Assembly (NCBI GenBank): GCA_964638675.1
Contig: CAZXAU010000006.1
Span: 81,661-145,660, forward strand
DNA from: SIG714 sp964638675
GTDB taxonomy: Bacteria > Bacillota > Clostridia > Oscillospirales > CAG-272
DNA length: 64,000 nucleotides
Reading direction: 5' to 3'
The notes beneath the pieces were generated by a model that searched no databases, was not told the DNA's origin, and saw only the letters and a list, made by a program, of their open reading frames with translations. Both the position numbers and the translations under genes were made by a program. Every line of letters begins with the position of its first letter. The stretch's first letter is position 1. Below, in pieces: positions 1 to 8,942 of the stretch.

Positions 1-1
1 T

Positions 2-856
2 ATTCTTCTCGTGTTATCATTACTTGCTCTTGCTGTCATATTGGGTGTCGTGTATTTTCTGATCGGCATTGACAGAACAGACAGAAATGAAAGCACAACA
101 CAGCCGCCGACTTCAGGAAACAGCACAGTTCTGACATCAACACCGTCAGATACGGCAGAGAGCCTTATTCCGACAGGAAGTGATACCACACCGACAAATA
201 CAACACAGACCCTCGTTCCGACAGACAGTAATACCACACCGCCACCGACGGACAGCATTACAGTAGTTTCATACAGCAAACAGTTCAGTGAAGAGCTCAC
301 AATGGGAGAATATAAGATCGGAAGAGTTTCATATTACCTACCTGAGATAAAATATGATCAGAATCAGGAACTTGCCGACAGTATAGCAAAAGCCGTTGAA
401 GAATCGATCAAGGAGACAGTAGCCGACTACAAGGCACAGTGTGAATTCTTCTCACTTGATTACGATCCCGAAGATCCGAGCTACTATATTTATACGACAA
501 ACTTTCAGTCATATCTCTCGCCGGGATATATATCCTTCAAAATCAGCTCTGAAACAGATTACGGCTATGAGAACGGAACCGATGTATATTGCCTCTGCTA
601 TTCGCTTGAAGACGGCAAACTGATGTCCAAAGAAAATCTCGGAATCAGCCTGCCGGTTCTCGCCGAGGAAGCCATAGACAAAACACTTTCAATGTCATGC
701 GATTTCAGTGAAAACTATAAGGAAAAAATAAGAAAGATCATATGCAATTCATGGTATCTTGAAGACGACAAGATCGTGCTTATATTCAATCCGTATGAAA
801 TCGCTTCCGGTCTTTCAGGTATTATTGAAATTCCCGTCAGTCTGAAAAATCTTTGA
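2..856 (+). CDS. Membrane-anchored DUF4163/DUF3298 (RsiV-like) protein, 5' end cut by window
   Basis: The frame is open to the left edge, so the true start probably lies upstream; the first possible start inside is GTG at 11. Residues 1-20 are a hydrophobic anchor, followed by a Thr/Pro/Ser-rich linker of about 70 residues and then a folded domain of about 190 residues. The end of that domain, with FNPYEIASGLSG followed by a beta strand, matches the C-terminal signature of DUF3298, which in RsiV-type anti-sigma factors is the extracellular sensor or lysozyme-binding part. Here no sigma-factor-binding N-terminus is visible, so a general surface-protein role is as likely. It is followed by a terminator shared with convergent nagA. 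Confidence 0.6.
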   Translation: MLLVLSLLALAVILGVVYFLIGIDRTDRNESTTQPPTSGNSTVLTSTPSDTAESLIPTGSDTTPTNTTQTLVPTDSNTTPPPTDSITVVSYSKQFSEELTMGEYKIGRVSYYLPEIKYDQNQELADSIAKAVEESIKETVADYKAQCEFFSLDYDPEDPSYYIYTTNFQSYLSPGYISFKISSETDYGYENGTDVYCLCYSLEDGKLMSKENLGISLPVLAEEAIDKTLSMSCDFSENYKEKIRKIICNSWYLEDDKIVLIFNPYEIASGLSGIIEIPVSLKNL

Positions 857-888
857 TAGTTCTTACAGGTTTATTACCGTATAACAAA

Positions 889-919
889 TAAAAATCCCGG
901 AGCTTTTCCGGGATTTTTT
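889..919. terminator. Bidirectional intrinsic terminator
   Basis: An 8-bp GC-rich stem AATCCCGG/CCGGGATT with a 7-base loop is flanked by A-runs on the left and T-runs on the right, so it can end both the upstream plus-strand gene and convergent nagA. Confidence 0.85.
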
Positions 920-959
920 AATGCAAAACAATCAAAACCGTGTATTTACAACTCCACAC

Positions 960-2108
960 TCATGCCTTATAGACGACATTTCCGTCACGAATCGTCATGA
1001 GCACTTTATAATCAGCCGAAAGAACGGTAACCGATGCACTCTTTCCTACCGCAATAGAACCGAGCCTATCGGATATTCCGAGATTGGTTGCCGGATTGAT
1101 CGTGCAGAAATCAATAGCATCGGTAAAAGGCACGCCGCATTTTGTAACAACGTTCTTTACGGCATCATTCATACGGAGAACCGAACCTGCAAGAGTTCCG
1201 TCGACAAGACGTGCTTCGCCGTTTTTGACGATAACAAGCTGACCGCCGAGCTCAGATTCACCGTCGGGCATTGATTTTGCTCTCATAGCATCGGTTATAA
1301 GTGTAACCTTTCCGTGCGGTTTATTCTTGATAAGAAGCTTTATGGCCGGAACGCTTACATGGATAGTATCGCAGATAACCTCACAGTTAAGCTCATCGAA
1401 TAAGAATGCCGAACCCACTGTTCCTATTTCTCTGTGATGAAGTGCCTTTTGTGCATTGTATGTATGTGTAATATTTGAAGCTCCTGCCTTGATCGCCTTC
1501 TCTATATCATTGTACCCAGCATCTGCGTGACCTATTGATGCAACTATACCGTTGTCCGCAAGGTATCTGACAAGCTCTTCAGCACCCTCGGTTTCAGGTG
1601 CCATTGAAACTATTTTAATAGAGTTGCCGCTCTGCTCATTGTATTTTTTAAATGTCTCAACATCGGGAGATGCGACATATTCTATGGGCTGAGCACCTAC
1701 ATGTTTTTTTGATATAAACGGTCCTTCAAGGTGAATTCCGATAAGTTCGGCACCGTCATTGTGCACACCTTCTTTATATTCCTTGACTGCTCTCATTGCC
1801 GCCGAGATCTTATCGGGCGACTGGGTCATGGTTGTAGCAAGAAAACCTACAGTTCCCTCGCTGACGAGTGCGTTCGCCATTCCGGAAAGAGCCTCATCCG
1901 ACGCATCCATAGCATCATAGCCGACAGCACCGTGAATATGCTCGTCAATAAATCCGGGCACTACAATGGCATCCTCAGGCAGACAGGCAATCTGCTCTAT
2001 CGAGTCATCCTGCCCGATAAAAACGATCTTTCCGTCCTTGAAGCCTAAATCGGTCTTTATTACACCTTTTCCCTCAACATATACATTTGCATTTTTGAAG
2101 CCATTCAT
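960..2108 (-). CDS. nagA: N-acetylglucosamine-6-phosphate deacetylase
   Basis: Removes the acetyl group from GlcNAc-6-phosphate in the cytoplasm, feeding amino-sugar or peptidoglycan-recycling carbon toward glycolysis. The 382-residue length is normal. Amidohydrolase metal-site motifs are visible in order: HIHG near residue 58, GIHLEGPF (metal-binding Glu) near 130, SIGHADAG near 190, THTYNAQ near 213 (THLFNAM in most homologues), and LITDAMRA (catalytic Asp) near 270. The ATG follows AAAAGGGG. The M23-like gene lies 49 bases upstream on the same strand, so the two may be cotranscribed. No nagB is in the window. Confidence 0.93.
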   Translation of the reverse strand: MNGFKNANVYVEGKGVIKTDLGFKDGKIVFIGQDDSIEQIACLPEDAIVVPGFIDEHIHGAVGYDAMDASDEALSGMANALVSEGTVGFLATTMTQSPDKISAAMRAVKEYKEGVHNDGAELIGIHLEGPFISKKHVGAQPIEYVASPDVETFKKYNEQSGNSIKIVSMAPETEGAEELVRYLADNGIVASIGHADAGYNDIEKAIKAGASNITHTYNAQKALHHREIGTVGSAFLFDELNCEVICDTIHVSVPAIKLLIKNKPHGKVTLITDAMRAKSMPDGESELGGQLVIVKNGEARLVDGTLAGSVLRMNDAVKNVVTKCGVPFTDAIDFCTINPATNLGISDRLGSIAVGKSASVTVLSADYKVLMTIRDGNVVYKA

Positions 2109-2157
2109 ATTTTATTCCCCTTTTCTGCTCATTTGTATGAATCATTATTGAATTATT

Positions 2158-3807
2158 TTATTTATTGTCTATTTTCAGTCCGCCCGATATCAGATATTTT
2201 TCATCTATCGGTCGATCGAAAACTGTAACTGCGATATGGCAGGAGTTATTCTTTCCGTTGTACTGTTCGCTGAGTCCGCCGCCGCCGTTGTAACCGAGCA
2301 ACGCCCCCTTTTCAACATTGCCGCCGAGCATAATATCGCTGCTGAACGTTCCGATATTCCAATACCATGAGAGCAACCCGAAACCGTGGTCTATGACTAT
2401 CAGTCCGCCAGTATATCCGGTATTCCCCATGAAAACAACCTTTCCGTTGTTCATTGCAGTAATCGGATCAGTTTTGTTTCCTACATATGCGTGATCCTCT
2501 GATATAAATACTTTACCCGGAAGCTTTGTATATTCTATACTTGTCCCGTAAGAGGATCTGTGAATTCCCTTTTCATAACCGCTTGAAAAGTTGCCCGATA
2601 CATAAGATCTGCCGAAATCTGTGTATTTTGAAATCGTAGATGAAATTGCAGCATAGAGTTCTGTATACGGTTGATCCTTAACCCCGACACTGTTCAGGGT
2701 GCCGGCACTCACTCCGCTTATTTTGACGCTGTCATATGACGAATTCAGAATAAGCAACGTCACTTCCTTTGTTGTACCGTCAGCCGAAAGCTTAAGCTTG
2801 TAACTCAGGCTTGATTCGACACATTCCCTCGGTACAGGCAACAGTGCACGGTAATAATCGCCGTCGTTATAAAATACAGGCTTATAGTCAAATGCAGGCT
2901 CGCTCTCAAATCTCAGACTTTCGGAGTTGATCACATTCTTTGCAGAGAGAACGACAACTCCGCCCTCTTTGACCTGCGGCTCGGATATAAAAAAGTAAAG
3001 AGGTGCATACAATTTTGCATATACCGAATAATCAATATTTCCGTACGCTTCCCCGCCCTTATCGTAGACCGCATTTATATCTATCCTGACACTCAGATTG
3101 TCACTGACTGTCAAGGCTCTGAATTCACTCGCCGTTCCTGAATAGAGAAGCTCATTTTTTTCTCTGTCTGTCACTTTAAGTGATATGCTTGACGGCTCGG
3201 ATGAGAAAACAAGCTTAAAATCGCTTGAAAGTGCCCCTATATCTGGGATAAACTCGCTTACTTCATTCTCCTTTGCCGTTCGGAATTCATCGTTTGCGGC
3301 TTTATAAAGCCAATTGACGTCACCCGGCATAACATTGCGTGAATCGATCAGAAGTGAAGGAATTACCGAACTTGCATATACTCCCTCAGAAAAATCCGAT
3401 CTGAGAAATTCATCGCCGATCTCCTTGTCGATCTTATAATATATCACAGAAACTCCCGAACGCTGAATTATATAAAGCCTATCCGGGCTGCTGCTGAGAT
3501 AATATTCATAATCGCTTGTGAATCCGTCCGAAACGAATGAAACCTTATAGGGTGTGAGCTTGAGAATACCGGAAGGTATTGAAGCAACCTGCGTTTTATT
3601 TTCAAGCATTCTGTAAAACAGGGTTGTGTCACTGTTGTTCTCATCATAATTGATCTCACGAACATATGAATTGGAAGAAGTGATGACTGTTTTCGTTATA
3701 TCCCTGAAGCTGATAGGAGTTTTCCGTCCTGAAAACAAAAAAGATAGAATTAAATAGGTCGGAATTAATAAGAATATAAGACAAAAAACCGTCGCTGTAC
3801 GCTTCAT
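2158..3807 (-). CDS. Membrane-anchored protein with degenerate M23 (LytM-like) domain
   Basis: I place the start at ATG 3807, after AAAGGA; an in-frame ATG at 3840 sits at about the predicted transcription start and lacks a ribosome site. The 549-residue protein has an N-terminal membrane anchor, a long extracytoplasmic region and a C-terminal domain with the M23 fold pattern (DPITAMNNGKVVFMG, LIVIDHGFGLLSWYW, GGNVEKGALLGYNG). Key metal ligands of active M23 peptidases are altered: the first HxxxD block reads HRSSYGTSIEY, the usual YxHL reads WYWNI, and HLH reads SCH. It is therefore probably a non-catalytic LytM-like wall factor, as in EnvC/NlpD-type activators. Confidence 0.7.
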   Translation of the reverse strand: MKRTATVFCLIFLLIPTYLILSFLFSGRKTPISFRDITKTVITSSNSYVREINYDENNSDTTLFYRMLENKTQVASIPSGILKLTPYKVSFVSDGFTSDYEYYLSSSPDRLYIIQRSGVSVIYYKIDKEIGDEFLRSDFSEGVYASSVIPSLLIDSRNVMPGDVNWLYKAANDEFRTAKENEVSEFIPDIGALSSDFKLVFSSEPSSISLKVTDREKNELLYSGTASEFRALTVSDNLSVRIDINAVYDKGGEAYGNIDYSVYAKLYAPLYFFISEPQVKEGGVVVLSAKNVINSESLRFESEPAFDYKPVFYNDGDYYRALLPVPRECVESSLSYKLKLSADGTTKEVTLLILNSSYDSVKISGVSAGTLNSVGVKDQPYTELYAAISSTISKYTDFGRSYVSGNFSSGYEKGIHRSSYGTSIEYTKLPGKVFISEDHAYVGNKTDPITAMNNGKVVFMGNTGYTGGLIVIDHGFGLLSWYWNIGTFSSDIMLGGNVEKGALLGYNGGGGLSEQYNGKNNSCHIAVTVFDRPIDEKYLISGGLKIDNK

Positions 3808-3843
3808 TGGACTATCCTTTCGTATTTTCTTTATACACATATG

Positions 3844-3872
3844 ATTATATCACATGCCGTTTAAAAGGTCAA
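3844..3872 (-). promoter_or_regulatory. Sigma-A promoter of the M23-like gene
   Basis: On the minus strand, TTGACC (-35), a 17-base spacer ending in TGA (extended -10) and TATAAT (-10). The predicted start of RNA near 3837 supports the ATG at 3807. Confidence 0.7.
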
Positions 3873-3885
3873 TAGAATTTTTATT

Positions 3886-5850
3886 TTATTTTTTTGTCTT
3901 TTTTATATGTTTTGTCTGTTTTGATCCTGACCCCTTATTTTGTCTGCAAATCCGCTTGCTCTCTTTTTCTTTGCTGTATCTTTTTTTGTTTTCAAGCGAA
4001 GATCTGTCGCTCTTTTTTCCTTCATATGGTCGATTATGCCTCCCCTTTTCCTCTTTCTCGGGAGGAACAAGGCAGTTTGGTGAGAAGCCGATGAGATCTT
4101 CCCTGTTGCAGAGTCTCAGTGCTTCACGCACGGCGTCGGCATTCTGAGGGTCAAAGTAACGCAAGAGAGCTCTTTGCAGTCTTTTTTCCTGCGGACTCTT
4201 CGGTATAAATACTTCTTTTCCCGTAAACGGATCAATTCCCGTATAGAACATCGTCGTTGATGCGGTTCCGGGTGTCGGATAAAAATCCTGCACCTGCTCG
4301 GGTGAATAGCCCTGTTTCTTCAAAAACAGAGCAAGCTCAAGTGCATCTTCAAGTCTGCTTCCCGGATGGCTGGACATAAGGTACGGAATAAGATACTGTT
4401 CCTTTCCGCACTCGGCTGTCAAACGGAAAAATTTATTTTTGAATTTCTCGTATACCTCATTCGACGGCTTGCCGAGCAAAGTCAGAACATTGTTGCATAT
4501 ATGCTCGGGAGCGACCTTGAGCTGTCCCGATACATTGTCACGAATAAGCTTTCGGAAAAATGAATCGTCCTTGTCATAGATAAGATAATCAAAGCGTATG
4601 CCCGATCTGATGAAGACCTTTTTTATTCCCGGAATCGCTTCGACACGCTCTATAAGTTCTTTATATTCGCTGTGATCTACCTTCAAATTCTTACAGGGCG
4701 TAGGAGCAAGACAGCGTTTTTCGGGACAAACACCATGCTTTATCTGTTTGTCGCATGCAGGATTCCTGAAATTTGCCGTGGGACCGCCTATATCGTGAAT
4801 ATATCCCTTGAAATTCGGCGCTTTTGTAAGAAGCTTTGCCTCTTTCACGACCGATTCAATACTCCTTGATCTTACAGTCCTGCCTTGGTGAAAGGCAAGC
4901 GCACAGAAATTGCATGAGCCGAAGCATCCCCTGTTATGGGTTATTGAAAATTCAACTTCTTTTATAGCCGGAATTCCGCCATCTTTCTCATATATCGGAT
5001 GGTATGTCCGCATATACGGCAGTGCATACACCCTGTCAAGCTCTTCTCTTTCAAGCACCGGCATCGGAGGATTTTGTACAAGCATACGGTCTTTATAGTA
5101 TTCAACAATTGCCTTTCCGGTGATCGCATCCTGATTGATGTACTGAATCCTGAAGGCGTCAGCATATACTTTTTTATCCTGCTTGAGCTGATCTATTTCA
5201 AAATGACCGACAGACTCATAATGTATCTTATCATCTCTTGACGTCAGATATACACTTCCTCTGACATCATGTATCTTTTTTATCGGAACGCCCTTGTCAA
5301 GCAGCTTGGCTATTCTCGGTATAATTTTTTCTCCCATACCATATGTTAAAATATCGGCTCCCGAATCGACAAGAATCGAATTTCTTACTCTGTCATCCCA
5401 ATAATCGTAATGAGCGAAACGCCTGAGTGATGCCTCAATGCCGCCGAGAATTATCGGAATATCGCCGTAAGCTTCACGAATTCTGTTGCAGTAAACTATA
5501 ACGGCACGGTCAGGTCTGTATCCGATCTTTCCGCCGGGTGAATAATAATCGTAATTTCTTCGGCGTTTGGCTACAGTATAGTGGGCAACCATTGAATCTA
5601 TATTTCCGGAAGATACAAGAAAACCGAGACGCGGTCTTCCAAAAGATTTGAAATCATCACAACCTTTAAAATTCGGTTGACAAAGCATAGCAACACGAAA
5701 ACCTTCGGCTTCAAGTACACGTGATATTATTGCCGCACCAAATGAGGGATGGTCAACATATGCATCGCCGCAGACATATACAAAATCGGGTGTGTCCCAG
5801 CCCCTGCTATGGCACTGCTCTGCATTTATCGGTAAGAACTGCTTTTCCAT
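3886..5850 (-). CDS. ygiQ: YgiQ-family radical SAM protein (UPF0313)
   Basis: A 654-residue radical S-adenosylmethionine protein of unknown substrate. The cobalamin-binding-like N-terminal region contains the family-typical DTPDFVYVCGDAYVDHPSFG; the [4Fe-4S] cluster motif CFGSCNFC is near residue 312. An extra cysteine cluster (CPEKRCLAPTPC) near 375 is typical of this family. The C-terminal 50 residues are Lys/Arg/Ser-rich and probably disordered. It is monocistronic, with its own promoter, and divergent from the lipid-kinase-like gene. Confidence 0.93.
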   Translation of the reverse strand: MEKQFLPINAEQCHSRGWDTPDFVYVCGDAYVDHPSFGAAIISRVLEAEGFRVAMLCQPNFKGCDDFKSFGRPRLGFLVSSGNIDSMVAHYTVAKRRRNYDYYSPGGKIGYRPDRAVIVYCNRIREAYGDIPIILGGIEASLRRFAHYDYWDDRVRNSILVDSGADILTYGMGEKIIPRIAKLLDKGVPIKKIHDVRGSVYLTSRDDKIHYESVGHFEIDQLKQDKKVYADAFRIQYINQDAITGKAIVEYYKDRMLVQNPPMPVLEREELDRVYALPYMRTYHPIYEKDGGIPAIKEVEFSITHNRGCFGSCNFCALAFHQGRTVRSRSIESVVKEAKLLTKAPNFKGYIHDIGGPTANFRNPACDKQIKHGVCPEKRCLAPTPCKNLKVDHSEYKELIERVEAIPGIKKVFIRSGIRFDYLIYDKDDSFFRKLIRDNVSGQLKVAPEHICNNVLTLLGKPSNEVYEKFKNKFFRLTAECGKEQYLIPYLMSSHPGSRLEDALELALFLKKQGYSPEQVQDFYPTPGTASTTMFYTGIDPFTGKEVFIPKSPQEKRLQRALLRYFDPQNADAVREALRLCNREDLIGFSPNCLVPPEKEEKGRHNRPYEGKKSDRSSLENKKRYSKEKESKRICRQNKGSGSKQTKHIKKTKK

Positions 5851-5896
5851 TGATTTGATGATTTCCTTTTCTGTATTTTAATTATTGATCAGGATT

Positions 5897-5925
5897 ATAA
5901 TATCATCAATTTATTCCTTTGTCAA
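5897..5925 (-). promoter_or_regulatory. Promoter of ygiQ
   Basis: Minus strand TTGACA, a 17-base spacer ending in TGA, then TATTAT. Initiation would fall about 40 bases before the start codon. Confidence 0.75.
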
Positions 5926-5947
5926 CTAAAAAATGAAGTCTTTTTAT

Positions 5948-5976
5948 TTGACTTTTTTCGCATTGTATGTTATACT
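5948..5976 (+). promoter_or_regulatory. Promoter of the diacylglycerol-kinase-like gene
   Basis: TTGACT, 17 bases, TATACT, located 47 bases before the ATG, back-to-back with the ygiQ promoter. Confidence 0.75.
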
Positions 5977-6023
5977 GAAACAGCGGCTGCACTCAGACAG
6001 CGATTATTGAATGGAGACAAACC

Positions 6024-6983
6024 ATGAAACACATATTCGTTTTCAATCCAACAGCAGGTCAGGGAAAAACAAACCCTGATGAAATAAGAAACAAACTTTC
6101 CGGATCAGAGCTTGATTACGAGATATACATAACAAAATATCCAGGCGATACATCACGCTTTGTAAAAGAATACTGCGAAAATCATAAGGACGAGAATACA
6201 CGTTTTTATGCATGCGGCGGCGACGGCACCATAAAAGGGGTAGTGGACGGAGTTTTCGGCTATGAAAATGCAGAATTCTCTGTATATCCTATAGGAAGCG
6301 GAAACGATTTCGTAAAGTACTACGGAGGAAGAGAAGGATTTCTCGATCTTCCTAATCTCGTAAAAAAAGAATCTCATTATATCGATGCTATAAAGGTCGG
6401 GGATGAATACTGTGTCAATGTTCTGAGCTTCGGTTTTGATTCGGCGGTATGCGATACCATGATCAAAATCAAAAACAAAAAGCTGATAGGTGGAAAAAAC
6501 GCTTACACTACGGGAATCGTCAAAGCACTTTTCACCGCTATGAAGAATGATGCCTATATTTCGATAGACGGAAAACTGATCAATGAAAGCGGAAAATTTC
6601 TTCTTTCGACATGTGCGAATGCAAGCTTTGTCGGTGGGGCATACAATTGTGCACCGATTGCGGTGACGAATGACGGACTGCTCGAGATCAGCGTTGTTAA
6701 ACCGATATCGGTCTTCAAACTGATATCTCTTATAGGCTATTACAAAAAAGGAACACACCTTTTCGACGATAGATTCAGCAATATCCTGCACTATGAAAGA
6801 GGCAAGGAATTATATGTCGAATCAGATAAACCCTTCTATATATGTCTTGACGGAGATTTGCGTGAAGTAACTTCATTCAAGGCTGAGATAGTTCCCCACG
6901 CCCTTAAATTTGCCGCACCAGTATATCCCGAAAGAAATACTTTAATTCAGGATCTGCCCGGTGTTGTGCTTCCGACAGCCTAA
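6024..6983 (+). CDS. Diacylglycerol/lipid kinase family protein (YegS/BmrU/DgkB-like)
   Basis: A 319-residue cytoplasmic lipid kinase. The N-terminal half carries the NAD-kinase-like nucleotide fold with FNPTAGQGKT at residues 5-14, the signature GGDGTIKGV near 66 and the loop GSGNDF near 91. In Gram-positive bacteria such enzymes phosphorylate diacylglycerol released during lipoteichoic-acid synthesis, or another lipid; which substrate applies cannot be read here. GGAG lies 8 bases before the ATG. Confidence 0.88.
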   Translation: MKHIFVFNPTAGQGKTNPDEIRNKLSGSELDYEIYITKYPGDTSRFVKEYCENHKDENTRFYACGGDGTIKGVVDGVFGYENAEFSVYPIGSGNDFVKYYGGREGFLDLPNLVKKESHYIDAIKVGDEYCVNVLSFGFDSAVCDTMIKIKNKKLIGGKNAYTTGIVKALFTAMKNDAYISIDGKLINESGKFLLSTCANASFVGGAYNCAPIAVTNDGLLEISVVKPISVFKLISLIGYYKKGTHLFDDRFSNILHYERGKELYVESDKPFYICLDGDLREVTSFKAEIVPHALKFAAPVYPERNTLIQDLPGVVLPTA

Positions 6984-7072
6984 AAAATAACATTTTTACT
7001 ATTTTATAAAATTTGTTCATCGTCCGTTCAAAAAAAAAAAAAAAATACAGTTCATTTTTCTGTCAAAATCTA

Positions 7073-7101
7073 TTGACATTTGCAGCAACTTATGATATGT
7101 T
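7073..7101 (+). promoter_or_regulatory. Promoter of the small membrane protein gene
   Basis: Perfect TTGACA, 17-base spacer ending TGA, then TATGTT; preceded by an A/T-rich tract including a run of 15 A at about 7031-7045 that could act as an UP element. Confidence 0.75.
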
Positions 7102-7146
7102 ATACGAGTAGGATGTTTCTACATAACAATTCATAAGGAGGATATC

Positions 7147-7374
7147 ATGAAGACAGCTGCTAAAGTATTTATCATTATCGGTATGATTGTCGGATTTTGG
7201 TATATTTTACCTCTCATCTTTGGTATAATTGCATTGAAAAAGATGAAGACAGAAAAACCGAGCGTTGGTCTCAGCATCTGCGTATTACTCTTCTGCAATA
7301 CTATTGCAGGTATCTTACTGCTCGTCAGCAAGGATGAGGACTATGCGGTTATTGACGAAACCACAAACGAATAA
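7147..7374 (+). CDS. Small two-helix membrane protein
   Basis: 75 residues, preceded by an ideal AAGGAGG site and a consensus promoter. Two hydrophobic helices (about residues 5-29 and 43-60) are linked by a basic loop (KKMKTEKPS), and the C-terminus is acidic. The FGIIALKKMK loop is reminiscent of DUF4190/CcmD-like small membrane proteins, but no firm family is assigned. It forms its own transcription unit, ending at a terminator. Confidence 0.75.
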   Translation: MKTAAKVFIIIGMIVGFWYILPLIFGIIALKKMKTEKPSVGLSICVLLFCNTIAGILLLVSKDEDYAVIDETTNE

Positions 7375-7391
7375 TTTTTAAAAATTTTATT

Positions 7392-7424
7392 AAAAACAGC
7401 CGGATCGATGATCAGGCTGTTTTT
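7392..7424. terminator. Intrinsic terminator after the small membrane protein
   Basis: Ten-base arms AAAAACAGCC/GGCTGTTTTT with an inner GATC/GATC pairing; symmetrical A and T tails make it usable in both directions. Confidence 0.85.
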
Positions 7425-7435
7425 AATTTGACAAA

Positions 7436-7467
7436 ACAAAATAAAAATGACCGCCGAAACGACGGTC
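7436..7467 (-). terminator. Intrinsic terminator of rpsU
   Basis: Minus strand stem GACCGTC/GGCGGTC (7 pairs, one G-U) with loop GTTTC, followed by a T-rich tail. Confidence 0.85.
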
Positions 7468-7478
7468 ACGAAAATCGA

Positions 7479-7652
7479 TTACTTGTATTTACGTTTTCTT
7501 GCAGCCTCTGATTTCTTCTTGCGTTTTACGCTCGGCTTATCATACTGCTCTCTCTTTTTGACCTCAGTGAGGATTCCGGAACGGACAGTAGCCTTCTTAA
7601 ATCTGCGAATTGCGTTATCAAGTGATTCATTTTCCTTTACTCTGATCTCCAT
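7479..7652 (-). CDS. rpsU: 30S ribosomal protein bS21
   Basis: A 57-residue reading frame below usual ORF-length cutoffs. It starts MEIRVKENESLDNAIRRF and has the bS21 pattern, with a very basic C-terminus ending AARKRKYK. The start follows GGAGGGGGTGAAAAGAAT. It has its own consensus promoter and terminator. In Firmicutes this is the late-assembling small-subunit protein at the mRNA exit region. Confidence 0.96.
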   Translation of the reverse strand: MEIRVKENESLDNAIRRFKKATVRSGILTEVKKREQYDKPSVKRKKKSEAARKRKYK

Positions 7653-7708
7653 ATTCTTTTCACCCCCTCCTGAAATCTACATACGGTCACGCTTTGACCT
7701 ACTCGATT

Positions 7709-7737
7709 AGTATACACCATAATACCACTTTTGTCAA
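7709..7737 (-). promoter_or_regulatory. Promoter of rpsU
   Basis: Minus strand TTGACA, 17 bases, TATACT, about 57 bases before the start codon. The remaining DNA up to 7914 is A/T-rich and I see no gene in it. Confidence 0.8.
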
Positions 7738-7913
7738 TACTTTTTTTACATTTTTTTATTTTTCCGGAGAATTTTTTTCAAGGATGATCGTTCAGTGTAA
7801 ATAGTTCTCATTACGTAAATTATGTCTGTAATGACGCATTTTATCAGCTTCTAACGATAAATCTAAGATTTTGAACATATCATTCAACTATTCTTAAGTC
7901 AAAAAATATTGTC

Positions 7914-7950
7914 AAAAAACCTGTATCAAACAATGTGATACAGGTTTTTA
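7914..7950 (-). terminator. Intrinsic terminator of rpsB-tsf
   Basis: Stem of 13-14 pairs including CTGTATCA/TGATACAG with a 7-base loop and flanking A/T runs, just downstream of tsf. Confidence 0.9.
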
Positions 7951-7976
7951 TATTATAACGGATTCAGTCCAAAATA

Positions 7977-8912
7977 TTAGCCTTTATTGACCATCTTTTC
8001 GATTTCTGCTGCGAAATCTTCTTCTTTCTTTTCAATGCCTTCGCCCTTTTCAAAGATAACAAAAGAATCTACAGTGATAGCCTTGCCGATCTGTTTTGCA
8101 ACGCTTTCGATATATTTTCCGACAGTAAGTGAACCGTCTTTAACATATTCCTGCTCAAGCAGACAAACTCTTTCATAGAAGAGTTTTCCGAGCTTACCTG
8201 CAACGATCTTCTTAATGACTTCTTCAGGCTTGTTTGCAAGCTTTTCATCATTCTTAGCTGCAGCTACCTGAATTTTAAGCTCTTCTTCAACAACGCTTGC
8301 GGGAATCTGCTCTCTGCACACATATGAAGGAGGCGAACCTGCAGCGATCTGGAGAGCTACATTCTTTGCACATTCGAGGAATTCGGGAGCATTCTTGATC
8401 GAATCGTCAACATCGAACTTAACAATAACGCCTGTAACGCCCATACCATGAATGTATGTTGCAACTGTTCCATCAACGATAACAAAGCGGCGAACGCTGA
8501 GCTTTTCTCCGATGAGAGCGATCATTTCAACGAGTGTATCTTTAACCGACTGATTTCCGCCGGCAAATGTGCAAGCCATAAGAGCTTCGAGGTTCTCGGG
8601 CTTATTTGCAACTATTGTGGAAAGAATTCCTTTAACGAATTCACGGAATTTTGCATTCTTTGCAACGAAGTCTGTTTCGGAGTTGACTTCAACCATGGCT
8701 GTAACATTGCCCTCGGTCATAATATCAACGATACCTTCGGAAGCAATTCTGCCTTCCTTCTTTGCAGCAACAGCAAGTCCCTTTTCACGAAGGATCTTTA
8801 CAGCCGCTTCGATGTCGCCTTCAGCCTCTACGAGTGCTTTCTTGCAGTCCATCATTCCGAGTCCTGTCTTTGCGCGGAGCTCCGCTACCTGTTTTGCAGT
8901 GATCTGTGCCAT
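7977..8912 (-). CDS. tsf: Translation elongation factor Ts
   Basis: Nucleotide-exchange factor that regenerates EF-Tu-GTP. The 311-residue protein has the N-terminal UBA-like module (AELRAKTGLGMMDCKKAL), the TDFVAKN motif near residue 81 that contacts EF-Tu, and the repeated core domain. It lies 30 bases downstream of rpsB on the same strand, the conserved rpsB-tsf operon. Confidence 0.97.
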   Translation of the reverse strand: MAQITAKQVAELRAKTGLGMMDCKKALVEAEGDIEAAVKILREKGLAVAAKKEGRIASEGIVDIMTEGNVTAMVEVNSETDFVAKNAKFREFVKGILSTIVANKPENLEALMACTFAGGNQSVKDTLVEMIALIGEKLSVRRFVIVDGTVATYIHGMGVTGVIVKFDVDDSIKNAPEFLECAKNVALQIAAGSPPSYVCREQIPASVVEEELKIQVAAAKNDEKLANKPEEVIKKIVAGKLGKLFYERVCLLEQEYVKDGSLTVGKYIESVAKQIGKAITVDSFVIFEKGEGIEKKEEDFAAEIEKMVNKG

Positions 8913-8942
8913 TTTTATTCCTCCAATTTATAGACAATTCAA

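Noticed and set aside
441..623. 60-codon frame inside the first gene
   Set aside because: Out-of-frame shadow with no ribosome site and no family pattern.
7447..7710. 87-codon plus-strand frame over rpsU
   Set aside because: Antisense shadow of rpsU; the minus-strand 57-residue bS21 frame with promoter and ribosome site is the real gene.
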